Source: Doryteuthis pealeii
Taxonomy: Eukaryota > Mollusca > Cephalopoda > Myopsida > Loliginidae
Length of the DNA stretch: 64,000 nt
Reading direction: 5' to 3'
Assembly (NCBI GenBank): GCA_023376005.1
Contig: CM042152.1
Span: 72,059,411-72,123,410, forward strand
This document shows positions 9,343 through 18,559 of the stretch, piece after piece. The notes under the pieces are model-generated. The model was not told the DNA's origin. It worked only from the letters and a program-made list of their open reading frames with translations, and searched no databases. The position numbers and the translations under genes were made by a program. Within the stretch, counting starts at the first letter, position 1. The number at the start of each line of letters is the position of its first letter.

Positions 9343-9485
9343 AAAGGATATGAAAAACACACAATGCTGTTAAAATGAAAATATTTAAATCATATTCATA
9401 GCTAATATTGAACAATATTTCGATTTATAAAAATCATCATCAGAGCTTGTTTTTAAACCGGACTCATCGAAAGAGAAGCTGAATA

Positions 9486-9524
<39 letters not shown>

Positions 9525-9735
9525 GGAAGTATACTTATATTTGTGTGTATGTGTGTGTGTTGTTCTTATATTTATGTATGTATGCGTATGTGTGTGTGTT
9601 TGCGAGTGATTATGAATGTAGGTATGTTTATGTATGGGGGTGTATGTGTGTGCGTATATATTTGTGTGTACATTTGTGCGTGTGTGTATGTGTTTGTGTA
9701 TGAGCACACACACATGTATACGTGTGCATTCTACA
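9343..9735. other. Unassigned sequence, (AT)n at 9,487-9,521 and degenerate (TG)n to 9,720
   Basis: Bases 9,343-9,486 include GAACAATATTTCGATTTATA and ATCATCATCAGAGCTTG, but I cannot assign a family. An AT run follows, then TGTATGTGTGTG-type sequence. Cysteine/tyrosine-rich ORFs across this are repeat translations. Confidence 0.55.
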
Positions 9736-11395
9736 CAACAAATATTTATTTTCAACATAATCTCTTCTCTTGTCTATGCACTTATAGTGAATATTAATAA
9801 TTTAGACTGGACATTTATACAGTGAAAAAGCGGAAACCATTGTTCAATTTGGTCTACGACATTAATTAACAAAGACTTGTTGTTTTATATTTTCTTTATT
9901 TAAAAACACCAGCCGGAAACCGCGCGGTGAGAAGTGATATCTTGAGAGAACATCTTCTCTCGGTGAGTGACTGGCCGCAACTAACTAAAAATATAACTTT
10001 TTTCACACGTTTCGGGAGGAGGGGTCAAGCTGAGTTTACCACATGTCAATCATAACGGTCAGCTGTAACTTTCCACCTTCAAGGGGGTGGTACTGTCCAC
10101 TTTGGGAACCACTGTTCAACATGGTCCACAACATGGACACACATGTACCTTATTAAAAGAATTAAATTTGATAAGCAAAACCACTGTTAAAGTTGCTTTC
10201 AATGAAGTTATTGACTGTCTGACTAGATGCTATGAAAAATATGGGTTATCCTCCCCTGACAGAACCCGAAAGCAGCAACTAGCAAGGACCATAATCCTTA
10301 GAACACTAAAATAGTCAAAGGGAATACACAGGGGAAATTTTAGGCGCAGAGACGGTTGATACAACAGACCAACACAGACAGCACCCCAACTTTGGGTGAA
10401 CATAGCAGCAGACTCAACTACGATGAGCCTACAACTAATACAACCAGAAGTCTTTATTCCACATGAATTCTAGACAAAGATAAGTGCGTTCATGAATTGT
10501 TACCTTTATATATATGTGATTTGAGACCGCTAAAGCAAAAGGTTTTAGCAATCTTTTGCACCATTAACCCCTTTTAAAATATACAACGTTGTCTTTATTC
10601 CTTTCTTAGTGGTATTTCCCAAAATGCTCGTTCGTGGTCTGCTGTACAAAGGAGAAAACAAAATAGTGCATTTACATTACTGTATAAATGCTAAACTAGT
10701 GTAGCGTTTACATCCATTTCTTGTCATGGTTCTTCTATTTGACGCTAGGAAACACAAAGGTAGTTATCCCTCGTGTCTGCGAATAGCCACAAGGGTGATG
10801 TGGTCAACAGTGCTTATGAAGAGGAACGTACCAAAGTCAAATTGTCTTAGTTAATTCTGACTTCCTGTTGACATAAGTAACTACCCACCCGTTGCGTTCT
10901 TGTCTACGGACATGGGGTTAGAGCTTCCCCTAACGACTTGGCAGATTATTACATGTAAAACATAATTCTTATCCTTATTCAGTACCAGTTACATATCTAT
11001 TAAAGAATTTCCTCCGCATATAACAGCATTTATCACGTATCTCCTATGCTGTATTCTATTCTGTTAAGTTTGCACAGCAAATAAGATATTTTTTTTATTT
11101 ACTTAGTCGTAAATTATTTTTTGCATTTTCTCTGTACGAGGAAATGATATTCAATCAACCCACTATCGTTCTTATACACCCACGTGAATATTTAGATATT
11201 TGAATGGCAGACAGATAGATAAGCCGTATAATGTAATATTATTGACAGATGCAACGACTCATGCATACATTTATAAATTCTTGAAAAAAAAGCAAAAAAA
11301 AAAAAGCAAAAAAAGCAAAAAAAAAAAAAAACAACCCTGAGATATATTTTTTAAGAAATTCAAGAAGAATAGAAGAAAGATGACTAAACGTAGTA
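9736..11395. other. Unassigned 1.65 kb block, low repeat content
   Basis: This is the longest stretch of a unit without obvious SINE or microsatellite. It is present three times (also 24,950-26,580 on - and 38,390-40,040 on +). It has no LTR pair, no RT or transposase motif and no splice structure that I can support. An A-rich spacer sits at 11,285-11,335. It may be decayed transposon or unique genomic DNA. Confidence 0.4.
10087..10314 (+). other. Short ORF (75 codons), probably non-coding
   Basis: The C-terminal 40 or so residues (NEVIDCLTRCYEKYGLSS, PDRTRKQQLARTIILRTLK) are identical in the mirror copy at 26,032-26,301. In the independent third copy (38,740-38,970) an in-block change breaks the same frame after 'SSPDR'. 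I recognise no domain. Identity between the arms is expected if they are one molecule, so it is not evidence of selection. I think it is an accidental ORF or an old element fragment. Confidence 0.2.
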
Positions 11396-11470
11396 TTAAT
11401 ATAATATATATATATATATATTAATATATATATATATATATAATATATGTGTGTGTGGTGTGTGTGTGAT
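11396..11470. repeat. (AT)n / (GT)n microsatellite
   Basis: Two AT runs are followed by a GTGTGTGG run. The third copy (40,045-40,085) is shorter and the mirror (24,866-24,943) longer in its AT part. Confidence 0.9.
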
Positions 11471-11539
11471 CATGATAGTGTTTGCGATCCTTCTAAAGCA
11501 ATTAAAACTCTTGAATATTTTTATATGATATATTGAAAC

Positions 11540-11905
11540 CTAGCAAATATATGCACCCGGAGGGTGCAAGTATTTATGTTTTAATGTAATAAAATATTAT
11601 ACTAAATTAGAAAGGCTGATGAAACTAAATAAGATGCAGATAAAACGATTTGAAATGAGAGGGGTATAATCGAAAAATAGAACAACTGAAAACTTACCTT
11701 CCATCACTCCCGCCTTCAAGCTAAATTTTCCTAATTTACTATCAGTTAAAGTGGAAAGTAAAAGAATAAAAATTACTGTTATTTCTTCTAATTTATGATT
11801 TCTTTTAAGATTTATCACTGAGATTTTTGCTTATATTAATTAGATAAAACCAAACCAGTAGAAATCATAATACTAAGCACATATTTACTAAATATCAAAT
11901 TTTCT
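11540..11905 (+). repeat. Dispersed module E, copy 1 of the unit
   Basis: It aligns with 16,560-16,925 (copy 2 of the same unit). Shared blocks are ATGCACCC..GGGTGCAA/GGGTACAA, TATTTATGTTTTAATGTAAT, TTAGAAAGGCTGATGAAACT, CACTCCCGCCTTTCAAGC and a hairpin near 11,730-11,760. The two copies are clearly diverged, so the family is dispersed and older than the palindrome. No ORF or terminal repeat is recognised. Confidence 0.7.
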
Positions 11906-12059
11906 AAATCAATATGCCAAAAATAGCCTTCTTTTTCACACTATAAACCACTATTTTGTTTTCTTTCATTTTTTATAGCTTTATTCTCGCTTCGAGTATT
12001 TCTTCAGTCGATTTTTCTTAATTCACTCTTCCAACCTCTCTCTTCTCTCCTTAATATTT

Positions 12060-12255
12060 ACAAAGCTTAGTCTGACACAAGGTCAATTGTTGCTTCGACA
12101 TATTGAAAACTTCGATCTGCGAAGTACTGCTAGCCAAGAAAATCTGTATTTGAAATTCTAGCATTTTAACAGGGCTCGAACACCGATCTCTGTCACCGGT
12201 GAGAGCCACGACCTAGGCCATTAGATAACTAAGTTCAGCTTGGAAGGCCGTAAAA
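12060..12255 (-). mobile_element. tRNA-Glu-like SINE
   Basis: On the minus strand (head near 12,245) the sequence reads TTAGTTATCTAATGGCCTAG, GTCGTGGCTCTCACCGGTGA and then GGTGTTCGAGCCCTG. The CTCTCACCG core matches the anticodon loop of tRNA-Glu(CUC), and TTCGAGCCC is a good B-box. The body runs through AGAAATTTCAAATACAGATT to TTGACCTTGTGTCAGACTAA. The sequence just before the 3' end resembles SINE C's TTGACCTTGTGTC, so the families may share a 3' module. Other copies are at 24,105-24,270 (+) and 40,690-40,870 (-). Confidence 0.6.
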
Positions 12256-12374
12256 CAAGACCGAATAAAGTTAGAACCCATTACGCTGATAATGGTCTGT
12301 GATACTAACAGATTATCTACTACTCGCAACAAAGCGCCCGAAAACCTCCCTCTCCCCCTTTATATTCTTTTTAA

Positions 12375-12537
12375 TGGTTGTTGTTGTTGTTGTTGTTGTT
12401 GTTGTTCTTCTTCTTCTTCTTCTTCTTCTCTTCTTCTCGTTTCAATCCCGTCTATTTCTTTTCCTAACTTTCTTCTTCTTCTTCTTCTTCTTCTTCTTCT
12501 TCTTCTTCTTCTTTCTTCTTCTTTTCTTCTTTCTGTA
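12375..12537. repeat. (TTG)n / (TTC)n microsatellite
   Basis: About 30 bp of TTG then TTC runs, split by a short unique piece GTTTCAATCCCGTCTATTTC. In the third copy (41,005-41,402) the tract is about 400 bp, with the unique piece itself repeated three times. Confidence 0.95.
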
Positions 12538-13079
12538 GCGTACTAATTTTACAGTATGCTGATAATAACATCAATCCATCTGAGAAAGAAAGCAGAAAGA
12601 AAGTAGGAAAAGAAGGGTTGCGCATTATTTGGCCAGAACTAACTGAAAAAAAAAAAAAGTCCGAATGTGGTGGGGATGTAAACGTTTTTCTTCTTCTTCT
12701 CTTTCGATATCAATCTCGCGCTAGACGATGTCCTGCAAAAACAAAATATCATGAGGCCAACCAAAGTAAAAGAGAAAAAAAAACTTCCGAGGTTGTGACA
12801 CCTGTTCTTCGGCTGAGGATTGCCAAGGTTGTTAGTCCCATTTTTCACTGCCAAATTGCTACACGGCACCAGACAGAAGAACGTTTGAATGCAAAGAAAT
12901 ATGACCTTTTTTAAGTTCTAATAAATCAGTTTCAAGGTTTCTGGGCAGATTCGTTGACATGTTACATTAAGCAAAGCTATGATGTAGAAAAAACAGTCAT
13001 AAGAAAAAATGCCAAAACAAAACAAAACAACAAACAAAGAAAACAAACAAAAAATATTATTGATATTTACTAGGCTGAA
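12538..13079. other. Unassigned stretch
   Basis: No family is recognised. A poly-A run at 12,646-12,658 and AACAAACAAA-type runs near 13,015-13,055 are present. The 98-codon ORF at 12,618-12,914 changes frame in the other copies and is not a gene candidate. Confidence 0.4.
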
Positions 13080-13184
13080 CATAGTGAGACAAGGTCATGC
13101 CTTACTGAGCACCCAATTATAATCAAACTAACGTAGTATACTAGATTTGCTTGTTAACCAGCGCTCTATACGATGAATCTATTG

Positions 13185-13345
13185 CTGAGTACGACACAAG
13201 GCCAAATAGGATACAGGGGAGAGAGCTTGCAGGATCGCATTGTATCAGTTGTAAAATTGTCAAAACACACTCTTGTGGTGAGGATGGCCTGATTGCCCAG
13301 AAAATCAGTATTCAAAATTCTGGCTATTTACCTGGTATCGAGTAC
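13185..13345 (-). mobile_element. Diverged tRNA-Glu-like SINE body
   Basis: The stretch CAGAAAATCAGTATTCAAAA, TTCTGGCTATTTACCTGGTA, TCGAGTACTGATACC parallels the body and B-box of the SINE at 12,060-12,255. It ends at the B-box, and GACACAAGGCCAAATAG marks the other end. It is a diverged, head-truncated relative. Confidence 0.45.
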
Positions 13346-13354
13346 TGATACCCA

Positions 13355-13800
13355 TTAGTTGGCTGGTTCGTTAGTTGGTTGGTTTTACGACATAAAAACT
13401 CTTGTTGGTCTATTTTATGCCGAAGTCAGTTAAAAAATTTATGGTCTTTAATTATACATAGTAAAAATGTTCACAATTATCTTAAACAGGTAAACACTTC
13501 ACTTAGTTGTCCTGTGTTGGCTTGTGGCAGCATTCACCTGGGGTGGGTTGAGCTGGCTCCATCCATTCAAAGATGGAGTATCATGGAAATAAGAAGTACG
13601 CAAACGGTCCCCAAAACCCCACATGCAGATACTCTTGTATCCCTGCAGGGACGAGTGGACTAAAAGTAACTGCTGGTTTCCGGAGCAGGCGCCTCTTGGA
13701 ATTTTCTCCTTTGGTCGGGTTGTGGCTCTAATACCACTGGGTGCCAAGCCTGTCTGCCTTAGGTGACCCTACAAGGAATTTAAGTTGCTGAGGCACGGTA
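13355..13800 (-). mobile_element. Retroposon D, diverged subfamily
   Basis: It begins with a (GGTT)n reverse tail, then TTACGACATAAAAACTC, TTGGTCTATTTTATGCCGAA and a D-like middle (GGCTCCATCCATTCAAAG, GGAGTATCATGGAAAT). In the third copy the match stops abruptly at about 13,672 and resumes at about 15,043. The mirror is at 22,540-22,955 on +. Confidence 0.6.
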
Positions 13801-14084
13801 CTGAATCTACCATGTTTACTCCGCCCTATCGCGTTTAGGGGGTGTTGGACTTTAGAAATAATGTACTAGATGGCCGTTGAGCAAAGAGATACATCCGCCC
13901 TTTTACAAGTCTTGTTTCATCGTCGGATCATCGGCGACTAAACCCACAGATTTTTTCTGGTGAGATGGGTGGCAAGACACCCTGATGGACAAAAATTCTT
14001 AGTTGCAATGTCAATTTTTTTAAGAGCCAACGTATTAACGCAGTTGAAAATCATTTTAATTATTAACTCAAACCTATAGATAAC
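13801..14084. other. Unassigned stretch
   Basis: It includes GGGTGGCAAGACACCCTGAT and other non-repetitive sequence. No family or ORF is recognised. Confidence 0.35.
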
Positions 14085-14280
14085 ACCCTAATAGGTAATA
14101 CTATTCCGAGTCAGTGTGTATCTGGAAGTAATGGCAACGAAAAGATACTCCACAGTCTTCAGAGCTCAAGAACTGAAGCCTGACCACCAAATGAAATTTA
14201 GTGTCCTACTCAGGACCCACCCCCTTTTTAGGATACAGTCGGCGTATTCTATGTCCCACTAACAGGGCGGCGATATCTGA
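14085..14280 (-). mobile_element. Diverged retroposon D-like fragment
   Basis: AGGTAATACTATTCCGAGTC, GAAGTAATGGCAACGAAAAG, ATACTCCACAGTCTTCAGAG and ACCAAATGAAATTTAGTGTC parallel the 51,720-51,840 part of D. It continues to GGATACAGTCGGCGTATTCT, a word that recurs near 61,680. Confidence 0.45.
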
Positions 14281-14284
14281 CTTA

Positions 14285-14582
14285 TATGTCGGACAAGCGC
14301 GTGGTGTAATGGTTAAAGTCATGGGAAATGGACTCGTCGCCCCGAGTTCAAATCCTGAACATGGTAATGGCATTTCACTTTGCGCTAATACCCTTGGGAA
14401 AGGTATGAATTCTACTCTCCCTCCAGCTATGGGTAAATAGTAGGGCAGACTAGGCTCTTTAACCTTGGTTAGGTAACCGGTCTAGGAGAAGGAAAACTCT
14501 GAATTCAAACCTGTTAAACTCCGCTTAAGAAATTGACCTTGTGTCGTATCCTGCTCGTGCGGAGGGGTTGGTCAATATGTAT
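14285..14582 (+). mobile_element. SINE C (tRNA-derived), best-preserved head
   Basis: The head reads GCGCGTGGTGTAATGGTTAA (A-box) and CCGAGTTCAAATCCTG (B-box) about 45 bp later, a good pol III internal promoter. The body and 3' end (CGTGCGGAGGGGTTGGTCAA) are complete. Length is close to 295 bp. The mirror is at 21,740-22,060 on -. Confidence 0.82.
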
Positions 14583-14654
14583 ATGTCGGACAAGCCAGCT
14601 CCGCATTTATGGAGAAATAAAAAAAAATACATTTCTATATTTACTAGAATACTT

Positions 14655-14925
14655 GGAGCGTTTGTGGTGTAATGATTATCATCATTGGAAATGGACTCAG
14701 AGATCTGGACGAAGCTATTTGCATTTCACATAGCGCTAATACACTTAATATGCACCAACTATTCTCCCTCTAGCTATTGATAAATAATAGGGCAGACTGG
14801 GATCTTTAACCTCGATTAGTGCTATGTGAAATGGAAACAGACTCGTCCAGGATTTGAGTTCGGGTCACCAACTCCATTTTGTACGACGATAACCGTTACA
14901 CGACAGGCGCCCCTATATATACTGG
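14655..14925. mobile_element. SINE C pieces, plus then minus, tail to tail
   Basis: Bases 14,655-14,817 are a plus-strand SINE C (TTTGTGGTGTAATGATTATC head, CTATTTGCATTTCACATAGC). It is cut at AACCTCGATTAG and followed at once by a minus-strand SINE C head (TGAAATGGAAACAGACTCG, GATAACCGTTACACGACAGG). The junction suggests insertion of one copy into another or a local inversion. Confidence 0.6.
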
Positions 14926-15039
14926 CTTTAACAGTTCAGAACACAACGAACAAATACTAGTATCAAATAGATGCAACATATTTGGAAAGCACTTAAAGTA
15001 CTAACATAATTATCATTTCTTGATGAACTCGGACTAATA

Positions 15040-16404
15040 TCCTTATCTTTATTGTTTGTATAGTCACAATATTTGATCTACAATGAATTTGTACTACTAA
15101 CCGTATAACAACTCCAGAAACACAACAGCTGACGACATGGATATAACGTCAGTGGAAATTTCAAAATACTTAACCATCAAGCTTTTTATTATGATATTGG
15201 TAAAAGAAACGTTCTAAATGTAAATCCCCCTGTTTATTTTCACATAAACTACAACAAAAACAGAGAGCGTAATAAGAGCGTCGGATAGAGCAAGTTTTCA
15301 GCTACAACACACAGTTTTCGCCAGTAAAGAACAAACGTCTATAGGCTGTGATCGTCAGAGTGTCTGTCCGATAGTAAAGGCTATTAGGAAATAACCTAGG
15401 GAGATCAATGGATGTGGATGCTGTAGGAATGAATTAAAGAAAGGATGCTGTTCAACATTACCTCTATTCCACTGCGGAAATTTATTGAATATGACAAAAC
15501 CACACCTGGAGAAGGCCGTAGGATACTACAGTCGATATTCAATGAAATTGGCAAGGAAAAAGGAAACTGGTTCGAATGATATAATAAACATAATAATATA
15601 ATAAACAGAGCACATTGTCTGTAAGAATAAATCCAAGAAAGAATTGATCTTCGACATTACCTCTACCCCATTACTGAAGGTTATTGAATGTGAAAAAACT
15701 TTCCCGAAGAAGGCCGTAGGACACTACAGCCAAAACTTAGTGAAATAAACAATAAGGGAACGGAAACTGGCCCTGAATAAATTAATGTCTTAGAAAATCT
15801 AGACAAAATTCAGATGAATTTTCTCACGACCAACAGGAGAACAACACGATACTTCGTAGTGCCTTTACTGCTATTTGAAACTACCCCTCCTGAGTCAGCC
15901 ACACCCAGGTATGTCTCACCATTTCTCGTTGTGTACCTTGCAAATCACCGTGAGCAAGCAGATCTGACGTGCTGCGGCACCCGGCGCTAGGCTCACATTA
16001 GAAGTGGTTTTGATTGCAACGAAAGATAGGAGAGCTGTTACGCCTCGTTAGCAGCGATTAGGGGTTTCTGCTCTCTAGTTTTCATATATATTTTTTTCTT
16101 CTTATTTTCTTGAAATACCTGCTCACTGATTACAAGCCATGTGTTCAACTTGCTCATACCATATCAACGTCTGCTTAAATAACTCATCTCAGCGTTTCTT
16201 CTGCGCCCTTGCGTCCGTCTCCTCTAACATTAGACCACAGTACAACCTTTTCCATCGGGATCATTCTTTAACTTGATTAAAAAAAAACAACTCCCGTTTT
16301 GTGTATCTTTTTCAGCCAAGGTAAAGATAAGTGTAATCGCTTCTCTATATTATTATACTGAGGGCAGTCAGGTTAAAGTTTAACACGTAGGAAATATGCA
16401 ATTT
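15040..16404. other. Unassigned block including an internal diverged duplication
   Basis: The block is present in all three copies of the unit. It includes the two-copy repeat at 15,430-15,790. The segment 15,890-16,380 (TGTTACGCCTCGTTAGCAGC) holds ORFs of 80-120 codons that only partly agree between copies. I recognise no domain and do not call a gene. Confidence 0.4.
15430..15790. repeat. Two diverged units of about 155 bp in tandem
   Basis: Unit 1 (about 15,430-15,585) and unit 2 (about 15,635-15,790) share ATTACCTCTA(T/C)(T/C)CC, TTATTGAAT(A/G)TGA, AGAAGGCCGTAGGA(T/C)AC, TACAG(T/C)C and GGAAACTGG. A spacer of about 50 bp with AATAAACAGAGCACATTGTC separates them. Both third copy (42,950-43,270) and mirror arm retain the pair. 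Confidence 0.65.
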
Positions 16405-16925
16405 GGATACTGAAAATAGGAAAAGATAAATGAATAAATAAAGTAACAAAATTACCAAAATAATCGTATTTTGCTTTCAGAAGCGTAATGTAATCTGACG
16501 CTCTTTTCAAAAGATTAGTCGATATTAATACAGTTTGATATTACGGATTTTTAGAAAGTACGAACAAATAATGCACCCTATGGGTACAAATATTTAAGTT
16601 TTTAATGTAATAAAATATTATATTAAATTAGAAAGGCTGATGAAACTAAATAGAATGCAGATAAAAAGTTTGACATAGAGGGTATAATAGAAAAATAGAA
16701 CAACTGAAGTCACTCTTCCCCACCCCACTCCCGCCTTTTATAGCTAAACTATCCTATTTTAACTATTTAGTTAAAATAGGAAGTAAAGAATAAAATAGTA
16801 TTTCTTCTTGTTAATGGATTTAAAAAAAAAAAAATGCACTTATTATTCTTGTCAATGTATTTCTTTAAGATTTATCCCCGAGGTGTTTGCTGATATTCAT
16901 TAAAATAGAACCAAAACAATTAAGA
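16405..16925 (+). repeat. Dispersed module E, copy 2 of the unit
   Basis: It matches 1-500 and 43,905-44,420. This copy carries the hairpin CCTATTTTAACT-ATTT-AGTTAAAATAGG intact at about 16,752-16,781. The upstream part (16,405-16,555) is shared with 1-155 but not with the E copy at 11,540, so copies differ in 5' extent. Confidence 0.7.
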
Positions 16926-16984
16926 AATCTATATACAAGCACATATTATTAAAATCACATTTTTAATGTTCAAATGCAAATTAA

Positions 16985-17095
16985 AAAGTGTATACCCAAC
17001 GTGAATGAAATTAAAAAAAATATACGGTATAAAAAACCCAAGAGTTGGACATGCCGCTAAATCCAACAAACAAAACAACTCTAATTTTAGTGGCT
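16985..17095 (+). mobile_element. Retroposon D, 3' fragment
   Basis: TATACGGTATAAAAAACCCA, AGAGTTGGACATGCCG and a tail CCAACAAACAAAACAAC match the D 3' end. The mirror is at 19,235-19,330. Confidence 0.55.
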
Positions 17096-17099
17096 AATC

Positions 17100-17705
17100 A
17101 CTACCGATGATTCCACTAAAGCTCAATCAAAATTAATAACAGGACCTGTGATAATACCACAGTATGATAATTTAATTATTACAACGTTTTGTTTACTTAA
17201 GAGCTACTGTGAAATAGTTCAATATATAAAAAGTATAATAATCTTGATTTAACTCTCTTTCAGTTTTATCTCTTCCTTCTTTTCATCTTTTCATTATGTT
17301 CGATTGAAACAGATTGGCGTTATCTCTTACGCGCGGCCCACCCCATCTCTCTATCTTTACACTACTCTGTTCTTTCTTTCTTTCTTTCTTCTTTCTTTCT
17401 GTCTTTCTTATATATGTGTGTAGTATATCGTTTTTTCTTCGTTCTTTTTCTTTTCTATTAAAAACGGAATAGTCCATTATTTAGCTGAGGCGATGACACT
17501 CATAAAAGATAAGAATTCGTGGATAAGCAACACCATATAAGCAGGATTTACATTTTCTCATTTCATCTTGAGTCTGAATTTTTACCTGAGGGTGTTGCAA
17601 CGATAATAACGGTCGTACATTAAGGAACACGAGTATTAAATATATAGAAGACTGCAAAATATATACAACCCCTAGGTGCAAGTATTTATGTTATAAACTA
17701 TAGTT
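17100..17705 (+). repeat. Dispersed module G with TTTC-rich tract
   Basis: The block runs from ACCTGTGATAATACCACAGT through a TTTC-rich tract (17,360-17,405) and AATAGTCCATTATTTAGCTG to the CCTAGGTGCAAGTATTTATG that resembles the start of module E. Diverged relatives occur outside the unit at 54,500-54,640 (+) and 55,960-56,465 (-), so it is a dispersed family. Class unknown. Confidence 0.6.
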
Positions 17706-17859
17706 TCGGTTACAGACAGAAAAACTCACAATCTCCATATAAAAAAATTAATTTATCTTATTTAAATGTGCTTAATGGAGAGCGTTGTTATTTGACAATG
17801 CTTATAGCAGAAATTGCAGTAATTGGTAAAGAGTTGCAAACAACCTATAAACTGACAAG

Positions 17860-18085
17860 TCTCACTTCTCTCCCCCCGCTCTCTCCTTTCTTTCTCTCTC
17901 TCTTCTCCCTTTTCCTCTTCCTCTCTCCCTCTCTCTCTTCCTCTTTCTCTCTCTCTCGCTTTCTTTCTCTCCTCTCTTCTCTTCCTCTTTCTCTCTCTCT
18001 CCGCCTTTCTTACTCTCCCTCCTCTCTCATCTCCCCCTCTCTCATCTCTCTTCTCCCTGTGTTCTTTTTCTCTCTCCAGTGTTTT
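17860..18085. repeat. (CT)n-rich low-complexity tract next to the fold point
   Basis: Imperfect CTCTCTTTCT, CTCCCT and CTTCCTC words fill more than 200 bp. The tract sits immediately left of the centre of the palindrome, and its complement (GA-rich) sits immediately right. In the third copy the tract is much shorter and purer (45,370-45,475). Confidence 0.9.
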
Positions 18086-18110
18086 TTTATTCTTTTTTAA
18101 ACAAACTTTT

Positions 18111-18199
18111 TCTGATTATGTCTTAAAGGGGCGCGAATGTTTCTGTATACTGTCCATTTTTACTTTATAGAATATGAAACAGATGCTTTGAGCAAGAGA
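18111..18199. other. Unpaired spacer (loop) of the palindrome
   Basis: These roughly 90 bases have no partner in the left arm. Read on the minus strand they continue the right arm exactly as the third copy does at about 45,515-45,600 (CATCTGTTTCA, CAGAAACATTCGC, ACATAATCAGAA). The right-arm sequence therefore runs past the point where the left arm stops and then jumps back in inverted orientation. Confidence 0.8.
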
Positions 18200-18229
18200 A
18201 GGTTGTTTTTAAAAAAGAAAAAAAACACT

Positions 18230-18450
18230 GCGAGAGAGAAAAAGAACACAGGGAGAGAGAGAGATGGAGGAGAGGCGGAGATGGAGACGAGGAGGGGAGA
18301 GTAAGAAAGCGGGAGAGAGAGAGAAAGAGGAGAGAGAGAGGGAGCAGAAAGATAAGCGTAGAGAGAAGAGAAAGAGGAAGAGAGAGAGGGAGAGAGAGAA
18401 AGAGGAAAGAGAGAGGGAGAGAGAGAAAGAAGGAGAGAGGGGGGAGAGAG
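18230..18450. repeat. (GA)n-rich low-complexity tract
   Basis: Mirror of the CT-rich tract at 17,860-18,085. The 96-128 codon ORFs across it are repeat translations. Confidence 0.9.
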
Positions 18451-18559
18451 CTGAGACTTGTCAGTTTATAGTTGTGCCAACTCTTACCAATTACTGCAAA
18501 ATTTTCTGCTATAAGCATTGTCAAATTAACAACGCTCTCATTAAGCAACATTAATAAAT

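Larger units (their letters stand above)
13672..15042. other. 1.37 kb block absent from the third copy
   Basis: Third-copy sequence joins ...GGACTAAAAGTAA directly to TCTTTATTGTTTG at 42,544-42,550, skipping the equivalent of 13,672-15,042. Both palindrome arms carry the block (right arm 21,285-22,670). The block contains D-like sequence and three or four SINE C pieces. No clean target-site duplication flanks it, which fits a deletion in the third copy better than one insertion. Confidence 0.75.

Noticed and set aside
9736..11395. LTR retrotransposon in the 1.65 kb block
   Set aside because: I could not find paired LTRs, a primer binding site or any Gag/Pol motif.
12165..12245. Possible functional tRNA-Glu gene
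   Set aside because: The anticodon loop core and B-box are present but the acceptor stem does not close, and the sequence is the head of a longer SINE with several copies.
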